64,000 nucleotides of DNA from Tetramitus jugosus (GCA_937625935.1 OW569382.1:186001-250000); one strand, 5' to 3'; shown: positions 1 to 11,244, counted from the stretch's first letter. Translations and numbers: made by a program. Notes: generated by a model from the letters alone, not told the origin.

Positions 1-186
1 TGTGACAGAGATCCTCTGGTTTTAATGACATGGGGACAAAGAAATCTGCCTTGGATGATTGCAGTCTTTGTCATTGTGGTTGTATTCATTCTGCTGGTGA
101 TCATCTTTGGTATTCTCTCGTGTTTCTTTTGTTGCTGCAAGACAGCCCTATGCTGTTGTTGCGCTCCAGCAAAAGTTATACTCTGA
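1..186 (+). CDS. C-terminal end of a single-pass membrane protein (partial)
   Basis: The frame is open from base 1 to a TGA at 184-186, giving 61 residues. It holds one strongly hydrophobic segment of about 24 residues (AVFVIVVVFILLVIIFGILS), followed by a short tail very rich in cysteine (CFFCCCK, then CCCC). This looks like a type I membrane protein ending in a short cytosolic Cys cluster, which is often palmitoylated; that modification is inference. The rest of the gene lies outside the window, so the family cannot be named. Confidence 0.6.
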   Translation, partial: CDRDPLVLMTWGQRNLPWMIAVFVIVVVFILLVIIFGILSCFFCCCKTALCCCCAPAKVIL

Positions 187-505
187 GAATGTATGACCCA
201 TTCAATGCAACATTAGACCTGAATCGGTGCGATGTTCGCATGCTAGGAATTCCCAAATCTCGGAGCGAATAACACGTTTTATTAAATAGTCCGATCCGAT
301 TCCAATATGCCGATGCGTATCTTTCTATTGTAAACTTGCCTCCAGTTGATGATTTTTTTTGTTGTAATAAGGTTCTCTCGTTTTTCACATGTGATTTTTT
401 CGATGTTTTACGCCGACCGCTTCGAAAAACAACAACGATATTCGCAAGCTTTTTTTCACGCTCTGAAAAAACAAAACACAAAAAACACATAGACACATAT
501 ATAAA
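187..505. promoter_or_regulatory. Intergenic region upstream of the V-ATPase proteolipid gene
   Basis: There is no supportable gene in these 319 bases. The last 60 bases are very A-rich and contain ACATATATAAA immediately before the start codon of the proteolipid gene, a plausible TATA/initiator context. Reading frames seen here on either strand are shadows without family motifs. Confidence 0.3.
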
Positions 506-1021
506 ATGTTGGTACCACTCCTCGACACATACAATCCATTCTGTCCTCCTTCCGCTGCATTCTTCGGAATGATGGGTTGCGCTGCTTCCCTCGTTTTTGC
601 TAACCTTGGTTCTGCTTACGGTTCTGCCAAGGCTGGTGTTGGTGTCGCTCACTTGGGTATCATGGACGCTAGATTGATCATGAAGGGTATCGTTCCAGTT
701 GTCATGGCTGGTATCTTGGGTATCTACGGTTTGATTGTTTCTATCATTATTGCTGGTGGTATCAACGTCAAGACTGGCTATTCTTCATACAAGGGATATG
801 CTCATTTGGCTTCTGGTTTGTCTTGCGGTTTGTCATCATTGGCTGCTGGTTTGTCTATTGGTGTTGTTGGTGATGCTGGTGTGAGAGCTTATGGTAAGCA
901 ACAAAAGGTGTTCGTTGGTTTGATTTTGATTCTCATTTTCGGTGAAGCTTTGGGATTGTACGGTTTGATTGTTGCCCTGGTCGTTTCTATGTTGCAAAAC
1001 GGTCCAGACTGTAAACTCTAA
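506..1021 (+). CDS. ATP6V0C: V-type H+-ATPase 16-kDa proteolipid (subunit c)
   Basis: This 171-residue protein forms the proton-carrying ring of the V0 sector in vacuolar and endosomal membranes. It has four hydrophobic helices in two related halves. The first half has [19 protein letters not shown] and the second has the parallel [16 protein letters not shown]. The proton-carrying glutamate sits in the last helix ([15 protein letters not shown]). Length matches the family (about 155-165 residues) apart from a slightly long N-terminus. There is no intron. Codons are strongly biased to GGT, GCT, GTC and TTG compared with neighbours, typical of a highly expressed gene. The start ATG follows an A-rich leader. 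Confidence 0.95.
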   Translation: MLVPLLDTYNPFCPPSAAFFGMMGCAASLVFANLGSAYGSAKAGVGVAHLGIMDARLIMKGIVPVVMAGILGIYGLIVSIIIAGGINVKTGYSSYKGYAHLASGLSCGLSSLAAGLSIGVVGDAGVRAYGKQQKVFVGLILILIFGEALGLYGLIVALVVSMLQNGPDCKL

Positions 1022-1245
1022 ATCTGTTTTTTGAAAGAGAGAAACACATAAACATTTATCATCAACACACGGTTCGATGATATTCTACAGTAAAATTTGA
1101 TTTTCATCATGATTCACACAAGTTGGTGTTTGCATTCTTGTTTCCATTGTGGCGAACCACCATCACATCAAGTTTGTGTGATGGCCACAAGTTATCATTT
1201 ACTTTTTTCGTTCTTCTCCTCCTCATTTACAACAAAAAACACGTG

Positions 1246-2664
1246 ATGAAGATGGATGGAGAGACTAGTCAGCAGTATGAAAATGAGGTGGTTTCATCAT
1301 TCGACAAGACAACAATAATTCCTGGCAGCGAGACCACCAGTGGTACGATTGGAAATGAACAAAATTCACTCACACAGTACTGGCACAGAAGAACGATTAT
1401 TCTTCTCTTTCTGGGAATCATGGCAAGTTACTGTTGCGTGTTTACAGTGGGAATGACGAGCCCGTTGATCATGAAGGATCTTAATCTCAATGAATCCCAG
1501 TTGGCTTATATTCTTACCGTGGCCCGGTCAGTTAGAATCTTTCCAAAGCTCTTCTCTGGACTGATTGTGGACATTTTCGGTGGGCGAAACATGTTTTTGT
1601 TGAGTCATTTGTTGACTTGCTTGTTTACGCTCTTGTTCTCCTATGGACACTCTGTCGATTATTTGGCACTCATGTGGACAGGCAACAATGTATCGACCAC
1701 GCTTGCATGGCCAGCTCTCGTCAAAGTATCGAGCAAATGGTTCTCATACAAGATATTGGGCAAGGTGATGTCGATTCTGAGCTTGAGTTATCTGTTTGGT
1801 GATGCTATTGCGAAATTGTACCTCTCTGGCTTCATTTATTATGGTGTTGGGTGGAGAACATTGTTCCATGTCGCGTTTCTGACACTATTCACATTTGTGT
1901 TGATTGGCCAGTGGGGATTGAGAGCCAGTCCAAAGGATGTGGGACTCGCGGAGCCAGAAGTTGATCCATCCAATGTGTTTGGATCAGCTGGCAATAGTGA
2001 TGAATTTATGGGATTTCGAAAGTCTTTGGCACCACTGGTGTTCAATCTTCCTTTTTGGTTGCTCGTTCTTCAATCTGGTGGATTGAATATGATGATTTAT
2101 GTGTGCAATGATTGGTTGTCTCTTTATTTGAAACAGAGGTGTCAAGCAACAGATTTTGTGTCAGTTCTGTCAACTATTTTGTTCCCAGTAGCAGGAGGCT
2201 TCTCTGCGTTACTGATTGGACAGCTATTCGATCGTTTTTCGATACGAGGTCGTAACATTATGATGATTCTGTTCCATGTTGGTACATGCCTCGTAACTGT
2301 GCTCATGTACTTGGCGAATCTAGGTCAAGCACCGGCAAGTCAATTCACAACCATGTTGCTTTTTACTCTTCTAGGATTGACAGTTACCGGACCGTACACT
2401 CTGCCTAGTGGGGTGTTGGCCATTAAGTTTGGTGGTAAGAAAATTGCAGCAACCATGGTTGGTATTATTGATGCAGTGGGAACTGTAGCTAGCTTACTTT
2501 CAGCGATACTTGGCTCTACATTCTTGAACAAGCACAACTTGCCAGTCGAGGAGAGGTGGGGCAACATTTTCTTTGCCATGTTTCTGGATGCACTATTGGT
2601 CATGACTCTGAGTGTGGCTTATCTGTTGGTCGATAGACCAGAGACAAATAAGGAGAAGAAGTAA
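1246..2664 (+). CDS. Major facilitator superfamily transporter, organophosphate:phosphate antiporter-like
   Basis: About 472 residues with 12 predicted membrane helices in two bundles, so an MFS permease. Helix 1 begins near TIILLFLGIMASYCCVF. After helix 6 it has SPKDVGL, like the (D)xPEDVGL signature of GlpT/UhpT/SLC37 sugar-phosphate antiporters. The substrate is therefore probably a phosphorylated small molecule exchanged for phosphate, but this is inferred. The open frame extends upstream to 1123 without an ATG, so the first in-frame ATG (1246) was chosen; it leaves a hydrophilic N-terminal tail of about 45 residues. The gene converges with the Ca2+-ATPase, with 40 bp between the two stop codons. 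Confidence 0.8.
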   Translation: MKMDGETSQQYENEVVSSFDKTTIIPGSETTSGTIGNEQNSLTQYWHRRTIILLFLGIMASYCCVFTVGMTSPLIMKDLNLNESQLAYILTVARSVRIFPKLFSGLIVDIFGGRNMFLLSHLLTCLFTLLFSYGHSVDYLALMWTGNNVSTTLAWPALVKVSSKWFSYKILGKVMSILSLSYLFGDAIAKLYLSGFIYYGVGWRTLFHVAFLTLFTFVLIGQWGLRASPKDVGLAEPEVDPSNVFGSAGNSDEFMGFRKSLAPLVFNLPFWLLVLQSGGLNMMIYVCNDWLSLYLKQRCQATDFVSVLSTILFPVAGGFSALLIGQLFDRFSIRGRNIMMILFHVGTCLVTVLMYLANLGQAPASQFTTMLLFTLLGLTVTGPYTLPSGVLAIKFGGKKIAATMVGIIDAVGTVASLLSAILGSTFLNKHNLPVEERWGNIFFAMFLDALLVMTLSVAYLLVDRPETNKEKK

Positions 2665-2704
2665 TGATCATGACAAACCAGTTCGTTTTTATTTATGTTA
2701 TTAG

Positions 2705-5700
2705 TTATACATCCTCTTCAAGTAATTCGTGGTCTCTGCTGCGATTTCTTCTGAAGCAGTTCTTTGGATTGAGCGATGGCAAGGAGACATTGAATCCACA
2801 GAATCCACTCTTTGGGGTTGGAATCACTCGAAGAATGAATCCAATAGGTAAACTCATGAACCCGATTGCAATTGATACAATCCATTCGAACCAACTGAGA
2901 CCAAAGGTGCCAAAGCCGAAATATCCACCAAACTCTGTGATGATGACTTGGACCACCGCTGATACCACTGTGATAACAATGAAGATCCAACTCTGACTCA
3001 ATTTTGAGAAAATGTTAAACTCATTGTGAATCTTTCTGGCATTAAATTGATTGAATAATTGGCAAACCACAAAAGTGTTGAAGACTAGAGTATAGTCCTC
3101 AGCATTTCTCTTGTTTGACAACGGATTATTTGGGCCAGCAGGACCAAATATCTTCTCATGGGCATAGATTAGAGTCAAAAGCACACCAATCTGATACAGT
3201 CCCTGGACAAAGATATTCTTCCACATATTGTTTGTTATCAGATTATCTTCAGTTCCGTGAGGTTTTCTGGTCAGTAGGTCATCACTTGGAGGCTCAGTGG
3301 CCAAAGCAAGAGCGGCAAAGGTGTCCATAATCAAATTGACCCATAGCAGCTGCACAGGCGTCAATGGGAAACCATGAGAGGTGACACTTCCAATAAAAGT
3401 GACCATCAAAGCCACAAAATTAATAGTGATTTGGAATTGCAGGAACTTTCGAATGTTTTCGTAGACTGATCTTCCCCAGAGCACTGATTTGACAATTGAC
3501 TTGAAGTTATCGTCAAGAATGACAATATCTGATGCTTCTTTGGCAATTTCAGTACCACTCAAGCCCATTGAGAGACCAACGTGAGCTGCCTTGAGAGCAG
3601 GGCCATCATTCGTACCATCACCAGTCACAGAGACTACTCTACCCATGCTCTTCAATGTCTTTACAAGTTCCAACTTGTCTGTTGGAGTCGATCGTGCCAT
3701 AACTTGCAATTTCTCAGCAACTTCTCTCTTGGACTCGTTGTCCAATTTACGGAACTCGCTTCCTTCGATAGCGAGGCCATCTTCTGTCAAGATGCCACAT
3801 TCTTTGGCAATAAATGTTGCAGTTAAAATGTTATCACCAGTTACCATACGGACTACAATACCAGCTTGTTTACACTGATCAACACAATCGATTACCTCTT
3901 TTCTTAATGGATCCTTAATACCAACCAGAGCAACACAGATCAACTCCTTCTCTGGTGGATCACTTGTATCGGCTAGATCTCTCTCATCCTTGACTGTAAA
4001 ATCATTGAATGCAATACAAATTGTTCTCAAGCCAGTAGATGCCATATCTTTGATCACTTGTTCTGTATTCTTTCTCATCTCAGATGTGATCTCAGTAATT
4101 GAGCCATTAGGTAGAATCTGTCTATTACACAGGGAATAAACAATTTCAGCAGCTCCTTTTGTAAATATTCTAAACTCTGATTCGTTTTCAAATCGAAGTA
4201 CCGTACTCATTCTCTTTCTGTCACTAGAGAATGTATAGACTTGTGCTTTGTCTTGCTCTGCATCATTACGAATAGCCAAATAATCGATATCAAAGTTCTT
4301 GATGAGCATGTACAAGAGAGCACACTCAGTTTTGTTGCCCAAGAATTCTGGTATCTTGGTGACAGGATTGTACTTGACATTAGCTGTAGAATTGATTGCA
4401 ATTGCATCACATAGAATGTTCAAAACATCAACATTAATATCGGATGATATTGGCATTGAGCCACTTCTAAATTCTGCTTCGGCAATTACTGCTTGTGTAA
4501 CCTCCATTCGATTCGTTGTCAATGTACCTGTCTTATCAGAGCAAATATCAGTAGCAGATCCCATTGTTTCACAGGCTGATAAATGACGAACCAAGTTCAT
4601 ATCTGCTAACATTTTCTTCATGGAATAGGCGAGAGAGATCGTAACCGCGAGAGGAAGACCTTCAGGAACAGCAACAACCACAATAGTCACCGCAATCACA
4701 AGATACTTGAGTATGGCTCGCACAGAGTCCCATGCCAAGAACTTCTTGTTTGGATCTGTACCCACTTCGATCGAATACTTGATGGTGAGAGCAATAAAAT
4801 TCATTGCCGCAAATCCCATACCGACATAACCAATGGTCGCAGCCAACCTCTCCAACTGACTCTGCAATGGAGTTTCTTGGACTTCTTCCGTCATGAGAGC
4901 AAGCATCGTTTTGCCCCATTCGGTCGACTCTCCTACAGCAAGCACCAACATGGTACACACTCCATCTTGAATACGAGCAGCATTAGGCATGAAAGGCTGA
5001 TGGACATTGACGAGTACCTCATCTGGTTCACCATCCAAATGACTGCAATCCAATGCAATATTGAAGCCATCAATAAACACACCATCGGCAGGCAATTGAT
5101 CACCAGTTTCCATGCTCACAACATCACCGACCATGATTTGATCAATTGTAACTTGCATCAACACTCCATCTCTCTTCACATTGACCAATCTCTGTTCCTT
5201 GACACGATTCAATTCTCTAAACTGTCTCTCCTTGGTCCAATTGTTGAATGATGTGACCGATGTGACCAACACCACTGCAATAAAGATACCTACGCTGTCC
5301 AACCAGCCATTCTTTTCTTCACGAGCAAAAATGATTGCAAACAACAGTGAAACGGCAGCAGCAACCATCAAAATAATCAATGTAGTGTCCTTTAGAGCCT
5401 CCACAATGTAATAAAAAATACTCTTTAGCTTTCGCTCAGGGTACACATTCTCACCATATCTATCATTAATGTTTGTATATATAATCAAATCGTATCATAC
5501 GAGTAAACACATGCGGTGTTAAGAATATAATCAACAACAACAACAACAGCAATAGTAGCAACAGTCAAAATAATAACAAGAGAGCTCTTGTCCAAGCAAT
5601 GAATGACATACACTTTCTTACGCTCAGCATAGCTCTCACTGGTGCTAGTGCCAATAGAAATGGTTAAATCACTGGGTAAGCCTCTTGTTAAATCTGTCTT

Positions 5701-6005
5701 CTACTCATGACAGACACAAAAAGGTGGATAATGATCAATACAAAAAATCAACAAACAACATTCATGTCAATTGGAAAACAACAGAAGATCAAAAAAGTAA
5801 CAAAACAAAAAACAACGCAGAATAAACGTACGAGTGCTTTGGCCAGGGCACCAATACCACCATATTCTTCCAATTTCTCAGCACTTCTAGAGGAATGTAA
5901 ACTGATCAGTTCTTCTTTTGAAATTCCAAATGATCCTGTTGTTAGGCTTGATCCTACACGACCATCAGAAAAGTGATGGCGACTGCCACCACTACTGCTC
6001 ATCAT
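2705..6005 (-). CDS. PMCA-type (P2B) Ca2+-transporting ATPase, three exons
   Basis: A P-type pump that expels Ca2+ from the cytosol. Exons on the minus strand are 6005-5832, 5700-5612 and 5459-2705, giving about 1005 residues. Both introns start GTACGT or GTATGT and end TAG. Joining them restores the conserved N-terminal stretch GALAKALKTDLTRGLPSDL and then AERKKVYGENVYPERKLKS. The phosphorylation motif DKTGT is near residue 396. PEGLPLAVT (helix 4), TGDN and TGDGTNDGPALKAAHVG (hinge) are all present. Helix 6 has NLIMDT, typical of PMCA. The C-terminal tail after helix 10 is short (about 40 residues, basic then acidic, ending LLEEDV), so a long calmodulin-binding autoinhibitory tail is not evident. 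Confidence 0.95.
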
Positions 6006-6283
6006 CTTCTTTTTGTTACTCCCGACTGTTTATTTTTTGCTTGGATTTAGGTTTTTTTCATCCGGTTCTTCCGCGCAGAAATTCAATTCGGAATAAACTC
6101 ATAAAATCGCGATCTGAAATTCGTAGATGTAAAAAAGGGCGCGAATTGCATTTTCCGTCATCTCGGAGCGCTTGAACATCTCTTCCAACCAACGTGCCCA
6201 ATCATTTTCCTGAACGTGTCTGTGAAAAACCCAACCCACCACAAACAAAACAGCCAACCAAAACAAACAAACAACACTCAAAA

Positions 6284-7714
6284 ATGTTCAAGCAAACCAT
6301 TCAACGCTTTGCCAACAACAACAACAACAGCGTCAATAGCAGACAACTTGTCTATCGCTTCTACTCTACTCAACAACAGTCAACAACTCCTCCACTGTTG
6401 TCTCTTGCTCCAGTAGACTTTGTCGATGCCATGAAAAAGAATGGTGTGAGAAGAGCATACATTGTTCATGACTCCAAGACCAACACCACAAAGACTAGTC
6501 ATCCCATGTTTGATCAAATGGCGCAACAAATTGTGAGTGACAAGAGAGACTTTTTGGGTCATGAAGCCGTCTTTTTTGAGATTGGTAAACAGTCTGATGC
6601 ACTGTTGGCTGCATTCATTCAAAAGACCATTAGAGGCACTCCACAGGGAGGTGTTCGACTGTGGCACTACAACACCATGGAGAGTGTGGTGAGAGATGGA
6701 TTGAGATTGTCTGCTGGTATGGGCAGAAAGAATGCATTGGCTGGATTGTATTGGGGAGGTGGCAAAGGTATCATTGTCAAGAACACGACTGCTTCTTCAG
6801 TCAATTTTGATGATGCAAAGACGAGAGATGTCGTCTTTGGTGACTATGGTGATTTCTTGACTGGATTGAGAGGTGCTTACTATGGCGCAGAAGATGTTGG
6901 ATTGACACCAGAGGACACTGCACGTATGTTTGCAAGAACAAGATTCATGACTTGTATTCCACAAGAGTTGGGCGGTTCTGGAAATCCTTCCAAGAGCACT
7001 GGCATGGGTGTCGTGTGTGGTATGGAAGCTGGATTGGACTTTTTGAAGATGGGTGACATCAAGGGAAAGAAGGTTGTGATCCAAGGTGCAGGCAATGTCG
7101 CAGGATTCGTTCTCGATGACCTGTTGAGCAAGCAAGTGGGCAAAGTCATCATGAGTGACATTAATGCAAAGCTCATTGAACAGAGAAGAGTCCAGTACAA
7201 GGACTATGCTCACATTGTTGAGTTTAGATTGACCACACCAGATGACAATAGCATCTTGTTTGAGCCGTGCGACGTGTTGGCTCCTTGTGCTCTGGGAGGT
7301 ATCATCAACTCTGAGACCATTCCAAAATTGAACTGCAAGGTCGTTGCTGGTGCTGCCAACAATCAATTGTTGGACCCTGTGGAGCACGATTATGCACTCA
7401 AGGAGAGAAACATTGTCTACGTTCCTGACTACTTGTTGAACAGAATGGGTATTGTCAACTGTGCCAATGAGAATTATGGTTATGTGAAAAATGATCCAAT
7501 GATTGCTCGTCACTTTGGTAGAGAATGGGAGAATGCCATCTTCAATATTGCCATCTCTGTTTTGACCAACTCTCAAAAGGACGGTATTCCAACCGGTATG
7601 GCCGCAAACAAGTTGGCTGATGAATTGGCAGAGAAGGAGCATCCAATCATGGGACACAGAGCATGGAACATTATTCAAGGTTTGATTGCTGACAAGTGGG
7701 CAGAAGGCAAATAA
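6284..7714 (+). CDS. Glu/Leu/Phe/Val dehydrogenase family protein, probably mitochondrial
   Basis: 476 residues. It performs NAD(P)-dependent oxidative deamination of an amino acid, or the reverse. The N-terminus (MFKQTIQRF then Asn-rich, then RQLVYRFYSTQQQ) looks like a mitochondrial presequence. The dimerisation domain carries the catalytic glycine-rich lysine motif (LYWGGGKGIIVKN) and the nucleotide-binding domain has GAGNVAGFVLDDL. The pattern GVRLWHYNTMESVVRDGLRLS is closer to leucine/valine-type dehydrogenases than to classic glutamate dehydrogenases, so the substrate is left open. The frame is open from 6194 in another context, but the first good ATG after an A-rich leader is 6284. No intron. 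Confidence 0.85.
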   Translation: MFKQTIQRFANNNNNSVNSRQLVYRFYSTQQQSTTPPLLSLAPVDFVDAMKKNGVRRAYIVHDSKTNTTKTSHPMFDQMAQQIVSDKRDFLGHEAVFFEIGKQSDALLAAFIQKTIRGTPQGGVRLWHYNTMESVVRDGLRLSAGMGRKNALAGLYWGGGKGIIVKNTTASSVNFDDAKTRDVVFGDYGDFLTGLRGAYYGAEDVGLTPEDTARMFARTRFMTCIPQELGGSGNPSKSTGMGVVCGMEAGLDFLKMGDIKGKKVVIQGAGNVAGFVLDDLLSKQVGKVIMSDINAKLIEQRRVQYKDYAHIVEFRLTTPDDNSILFEPCDVLAPCALGGIINSETIPKLNCKVVAGAANNQLLDPVEHDYALKERNIVYVPDYLLNRMGIVNCANENYGYVKNDPMIARHFGREWENAIFNIAISVLTNSQKDGIPTGMAANKLADELAEKEHPIMGHRAWNIIQGLIADKWAEGK

Positions 7715-7941
7715 ACGAGACACGATATTTGTGCTTTAATGTGTCAGTTGTCGCTTCTTCTTGTCTCTGAGAGCTCTCGATGGCTATTGACTCGCAATTC
7801 CCCGTAGATTCCTCTAACGGTCAATCTCCTGGATATTCCAGCACCATCTACAGGACAAATCTCAATTGGAAAACATTCTAATTCTCATCGGTCAACAATA
7901 TCACACTTCACCACCAAGTTGTTGGAAACTGAGGATATAAA

Positions 7942-9798
7942 ATGGGAGCATATCAAGCTAAAATCCAGTGTGAAGATGTTGAGCAGAAAACAAATCACAA
8001 TAGAGGAGGAGAGAAACACAATGGGAATCACAAAATCATTATTGAAAGCGGAAATAATTACTATGACACAAAGGAGAACTGTGAGAGTGTAGAGGAAATG
8101 AGCAATGGTAGCTATGACGAGTCTGTTGGCTCCATTTCGAGCCGGTGTCCAGTGATTGGAGGAACTTCGACGAGTGAAGAATTGTTGAAATTTAGTTTAT
8201 CTTTGGACAAAATGTCAAAGAGGCTAGGAACTCCGGTTACTTCGAGATCTAGTACAGCCAAGGAGGTTCAGTGTCCTTTTGCAAAGAATTTTAAGACGAT
8301 TGTTGATGATCACAAGGGAAGCCTCTCTTCTGCTCTTATTTCAATGTCTCCTGTACCCATCATTGGCTACAGCAGCTCGGGTACGATACAAGTCTATAAT
8401 CGTGCAGCAGAGAGGGTGTTTGAATATCTAGAATCTGATGTTGTCGGCTACGATTTATCAACTCTGATACTGGAGGAGGACGCACACTCTATGATCTCAG
8501 TATCCAAGAGCCATCAAGCTAAAAACTCGGCAATTTTCAATCAAAAAGTGGTTATTGGAAGACGGTGTCGTGGAGAATTGTTTCCTATCGAAGTGTCATT
8601 TTGTCAAGTAGTTGATTCTGAAAAGGCACAAAGTAATTCTTTCTTTATAGCGTATCTCAAAGACTTAACTGTAGACGTTCAACTGTTAGCCCTTCACAAA
8701 TTGAACAAGAAGGTGGTAAATCTGTCCACTATTCCAGTCGTTGGTATGGACAGTACATGTATTGTTCGAATATTTAATGAGGCTGCTGCAAGTGTTTTTC
8801 GTTGTTCACGAGAGGAGGTGTTAGGACAAAACATCAAGATGCTAATGCCAGAGAGATTAGCAAAGTATCACGATAAGTATGTGAATGATTACCTAACAAC
8901 AGGAAAGAAGAGAGTGTTGGATTCGGTCAGAGTAGAAGAGGGAATGAGGAAGGGTGGAGAGCTGTTTCCAATAGAGTTAAAAGCAACAGAAATTGTAGTA
9001 GCAGACAACAAGAGATGGTTTATTGGATTTGTAAGAGATCTGAGTGAAGTGATCACAAAGTCGGAGCAGAATGCCCTTACAAGATTGACCAATCAATTAT
9101 TTCCACCTACAATTGCTGCCAAGATTGCCCAGGGTGAGACATCTATTCACAACTACCACAAGGAGGTTTCCATTGCCTTTTTGGACATCGTAGGATTTAC
9201 AACAACATCGAGTATATTGTCAGCACAAGAGATTGTAACTCTTTTGGATCAGATATTCAGAGGAATCGATAATTTATTGCCAAAGTACACCTTGCTCAAG
9301 ATTAAGAGTATTGGTGATGCGTACATGATTGGATGTGGATTCCCAAATGAACATCCAGACCATGCGAAGAATATTGTGGAAGGTGCTTTCGAGATACTGG
9401 ACATTGTCAAGGAAATCAATGATTCGAACCCTACTCTCCCCTCACAACTACAAGTCAGAGTTGGTATCAATTCTGGGGATGTTATCGCTGGAATTGTCGG
9501 TACCACCAAACCTCAGTACGATTGCTGGGGTGATACTGTGAATCTAAGTTCGAGAATGGAGTCTTCAGGTGTTCCTTCTGAGATTCAAATCACGGAGGAA
9601 ACCTTTTCTCTGCTACCGGCTTATCTCCAGAAACGATTTGTGGTGAGAATTGCAGTACCAATTAAGGGCAAGGGTCTGATCGATACTTACATAACGAACA
9701 TTCATGGTAAGAAAAGAAGTTCGAGGCCTTACCTTAAGGCAAGACCATCACTCATTGATGAAGATGCCTATTCATTGAGCAGTTCGTTCCAGACATAA
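7942..9798 (+). CDS. Soluble PAS-PAS class III nucleotide cyclase, probably adenylate cyclase
   Basis: 618 residues, no membrane helix. After a polar N-terminus there are two PAS domains (about 130-245 and 255-370). The second has LGQNIKMLMPERLAKYHDKY and RKGGELFPIEL, FixL-like features that may bind a ligand or cofactor. The catalytic domain runs from about 395 to 585. Metal-binding aspartates are in FLDIVGFTTTS and the SIGDAYM region. The purine-selecting positions read Lys (LLKIKSIGD) and Asp (QYDCWGD), the adenylate cyclase pair rather than the Glu/Cys of guanylate cyclases. The family and motifs are seen; cAMP as product is inferred. The protein begins MGAY, but the myristoylation context is weak. 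Confidence 0.9.
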   Translation: MGAYQAKIQCEDVEQKTNHNRGGEKHNGNHKIIIESGNNYYDTKENCESVEEMSNGSYDESVGSISSRCPVIGGTSTSEELLKFSLSLDKMSKRLGTPVTSRSSTAKEVQCPFAKNFKTIVDDHKGSLSSALISMSPVPIIGYSSSGTIQVYNRAAERVFEYLESDVVGYDLSTLILEEDAHSMISVSKSHQAKNSAIFNQKVVIGRRCRGELFPIEVSFCQVVDSEKAQSNSFFIAYLKDLTVDVQLLALHKLNKKVVNLSTIPVVGMDSTCIVRIFNEAAASVFRCSREEVLGQNIKMLMPERLAKYHDKYVNDYLTTGKKRVLDSVRVEEGMRKGGELFPIELKATEIVVADNKRWFIGFVRDLSEVITKSEQNALTRLTNQLFPPTIAAKIAQGETSIHNYHKEVSIAFLDIVGFTTTSSILSAQEIVTLLDQIFRGIDNLLPKYTLLKIKSIGDAYMIGCGFPNEHPDHAKNIVEGAFEILDIVKEINDSNPTLPSQLQVRVGINSGDVIAGIVGTTKPQYDCWGDTVNLSSRMESSGVPSEIQITEETFSLLPAYLQKRFVVRIAVPIKGKGLIDTYITNIHGKKRSSRPYLKARPSLIDEDAYSLSSSFQT

Positions 9799-10197
9799 AA
9801 ACATGACTCTAGAGATAAATTGTTATCTTTAAGTTTTTTATTGTGAGAAAATCAAGTTTGTTTTGAATGACATACACACATGCGATGTCTGTGTGATATT
9901 GTTGTTGACACGAGTGCTGCACATGTTCAGAGTGTGTTCGAAAGAGGAGTGGAAATGGTCAGAGCTTGACAGATGCTTACACAACAAAGATCAGGATGGA
10001 AGGTCCCAATACTTTGTCCACAAACATCATCGCTCGTCATGGATTCAACACTCACATCTCTTTCCTATACACCCGCACCCAACAAAGGGAGTGAACAGTG
10101 AGGATCATCACACACACTCGTGTCACAACGCATAGCACACACATCAGCATGATTGATTAGACATGTATGCTCCCAAAATTAATGCCAACAAAACTTG
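9799..10197. other. Convergent intergenic region, no gene seen
   Basis: 399 bases between the stop codons of the cyclase and the GNAT gene, which face each other. It holds 3' untranslated sequence for both (a T-rich stretch follows the cyclase stop). Short open frames are present but lack any recognisable motif. Confidence 0.4.
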
Positions 10198-11244
10198 TTA
10201 TTCCCATGTACAATAGACATCGTCACCATTGTTCACCGTGTTCATCACATGCAAGTCGTGAAACTTGACACGCAATTCACCCATCACCTTTTGAGCCAAT
10301 GCAGCTGTAATGTGAGACTCATTGTTGGACATGATGGTCGCAGTGGCAGCATTATCAGCAACAGAATCAGTAGAGTTGAATAGAGCTGTAGAGGACATTG
10401 AGGATTCAAAGTACATGAACACAAATCTTCTACCTGCAAAAATAGAGTCCAACACTGGTAATTTGTTGGCTCCCAATTTGCTGTACCATCCAACAAGTCT
10501 CGTCTCACACTCCAACGTCACATGTCTGTTGATTGTGAGATGAGGAATCAAGAATTGTTTCATGAATCGACTGCCTGTTCCATTGCCTCTGCACTGTTCA
10601 CTGACACTAATGTAGTCCAAGTGACAGAATGATTCATTGTCATTCAACATGCTTACAATGGCAAATGCAGCCACCATGTGTTCTTGTGGTTGATTGGCAG
10701 TAGTAGTAGTAGTATTGGTGGTGGAATTGGTGGTAGTGGTAGTTGGACTTGTCAACAGGGCAAAACACTTGTAATTGCTGTGAATGACAAAATTGGATAA
10801 AATGTCAGCAACTGATGACTCATCTTGTCCATTGCTCAAGAATGCATCCTTGTACATTTGAATAATTTGATTCATGTATGGATCATGAATCACACATTCA
10901 AAGTATTCTTCATTCTCTTCTTCATCATCCTCATCTTGAGTCATGTCCATCATTACATCATGATCAACAACAGCAGTAGCAGCAGTAGTCATTGACTGAT
11001 GATGCTTCATCAACATGGAATAATAGTACTGAGAATTCATTTCAACAAACACTTCTTGTTCACCTGGAGGAGTAATGACAGTAAAGGGAGCAGCACTAGC
11101 ACTAACAGTAGTAGTAGTAGTAGTAGTGGATGCTGCTTCCTCCTTTGTGGTAATAGTGGTTGCAGTGGGCACAGAGGATTCAGCACTTGGTGATGATTGA
11201 TGAGAGGTAACAAATGGATGATCCATGACCATTGAAACCATCAT
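10198..11244 (-). CDS. GNAT-family N-acetyltransferase with low-complexity N-terminus
   Basis: 348 residues from ATG 11244. The first 140 residues are Thr/Ser-rich then acidic. The GNAT core follows: a beta strand and acetyl-CoA loop in CHLDYISVSEQCRGNGTGS (the QxxGxG/A motif), then FMKQFLIPHL and the distal WYSKLGAN typical of the fold. A Thr/Asn insert (TTTTTNSTTNTTTTT) interrupts the domain before its central strand. The acceptor (protein or small molecule) cannot be told. An Asn/His-rich frame starting at 11515 ends 58 bp upstream in a different phase and may be the true N-terminus if there is a frameshift (see findings). Confidence 0.75.
   Translation of the reverse strand: MMVSMVMDHPFVTSHQSSPSAESSVPTATTITTKEEAASTTTTTTTVSASAAPFTVITPPGEQEVFVEMNSQYYYSMLMKHHQSMTTAATAVVDHDVMMDMTQDEDDEEENEEYFECVIHDPYMNQIIQMYKDAFLSNGQDESSVADILSNFVIHSNYKCFALLTSPTTTTTNSTTNTTTTTANQPQEHMVAAFAIVSMLNDNESFCHLDYISVSEQCRGNGTGSRFMKQFLIPHLTINRHVTLECETRLVGWYSKLGANKLPVLDSIFAGRRFVFMYFESSMSSTALFNSTDSVADNAATATIMSNNESHITAALAQKVMGELRVKFHDLHVMNTVNNGDDVYCTWE

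Noticed and set aside
176-652. Minus-strand 158-residue open frame opposite the V-ATPase promoter and 5' end
   Set aside because: It overlaps a clear conserved gene, has no motif, and its composition is that of an antisense shadow.
6797-7723. Minus-strand 308-residue open frame across the dehydrogenase gene
   Set aside because: Antisense of a well-conserved enzyme; no ATG with a sensible leader and no domain motif.
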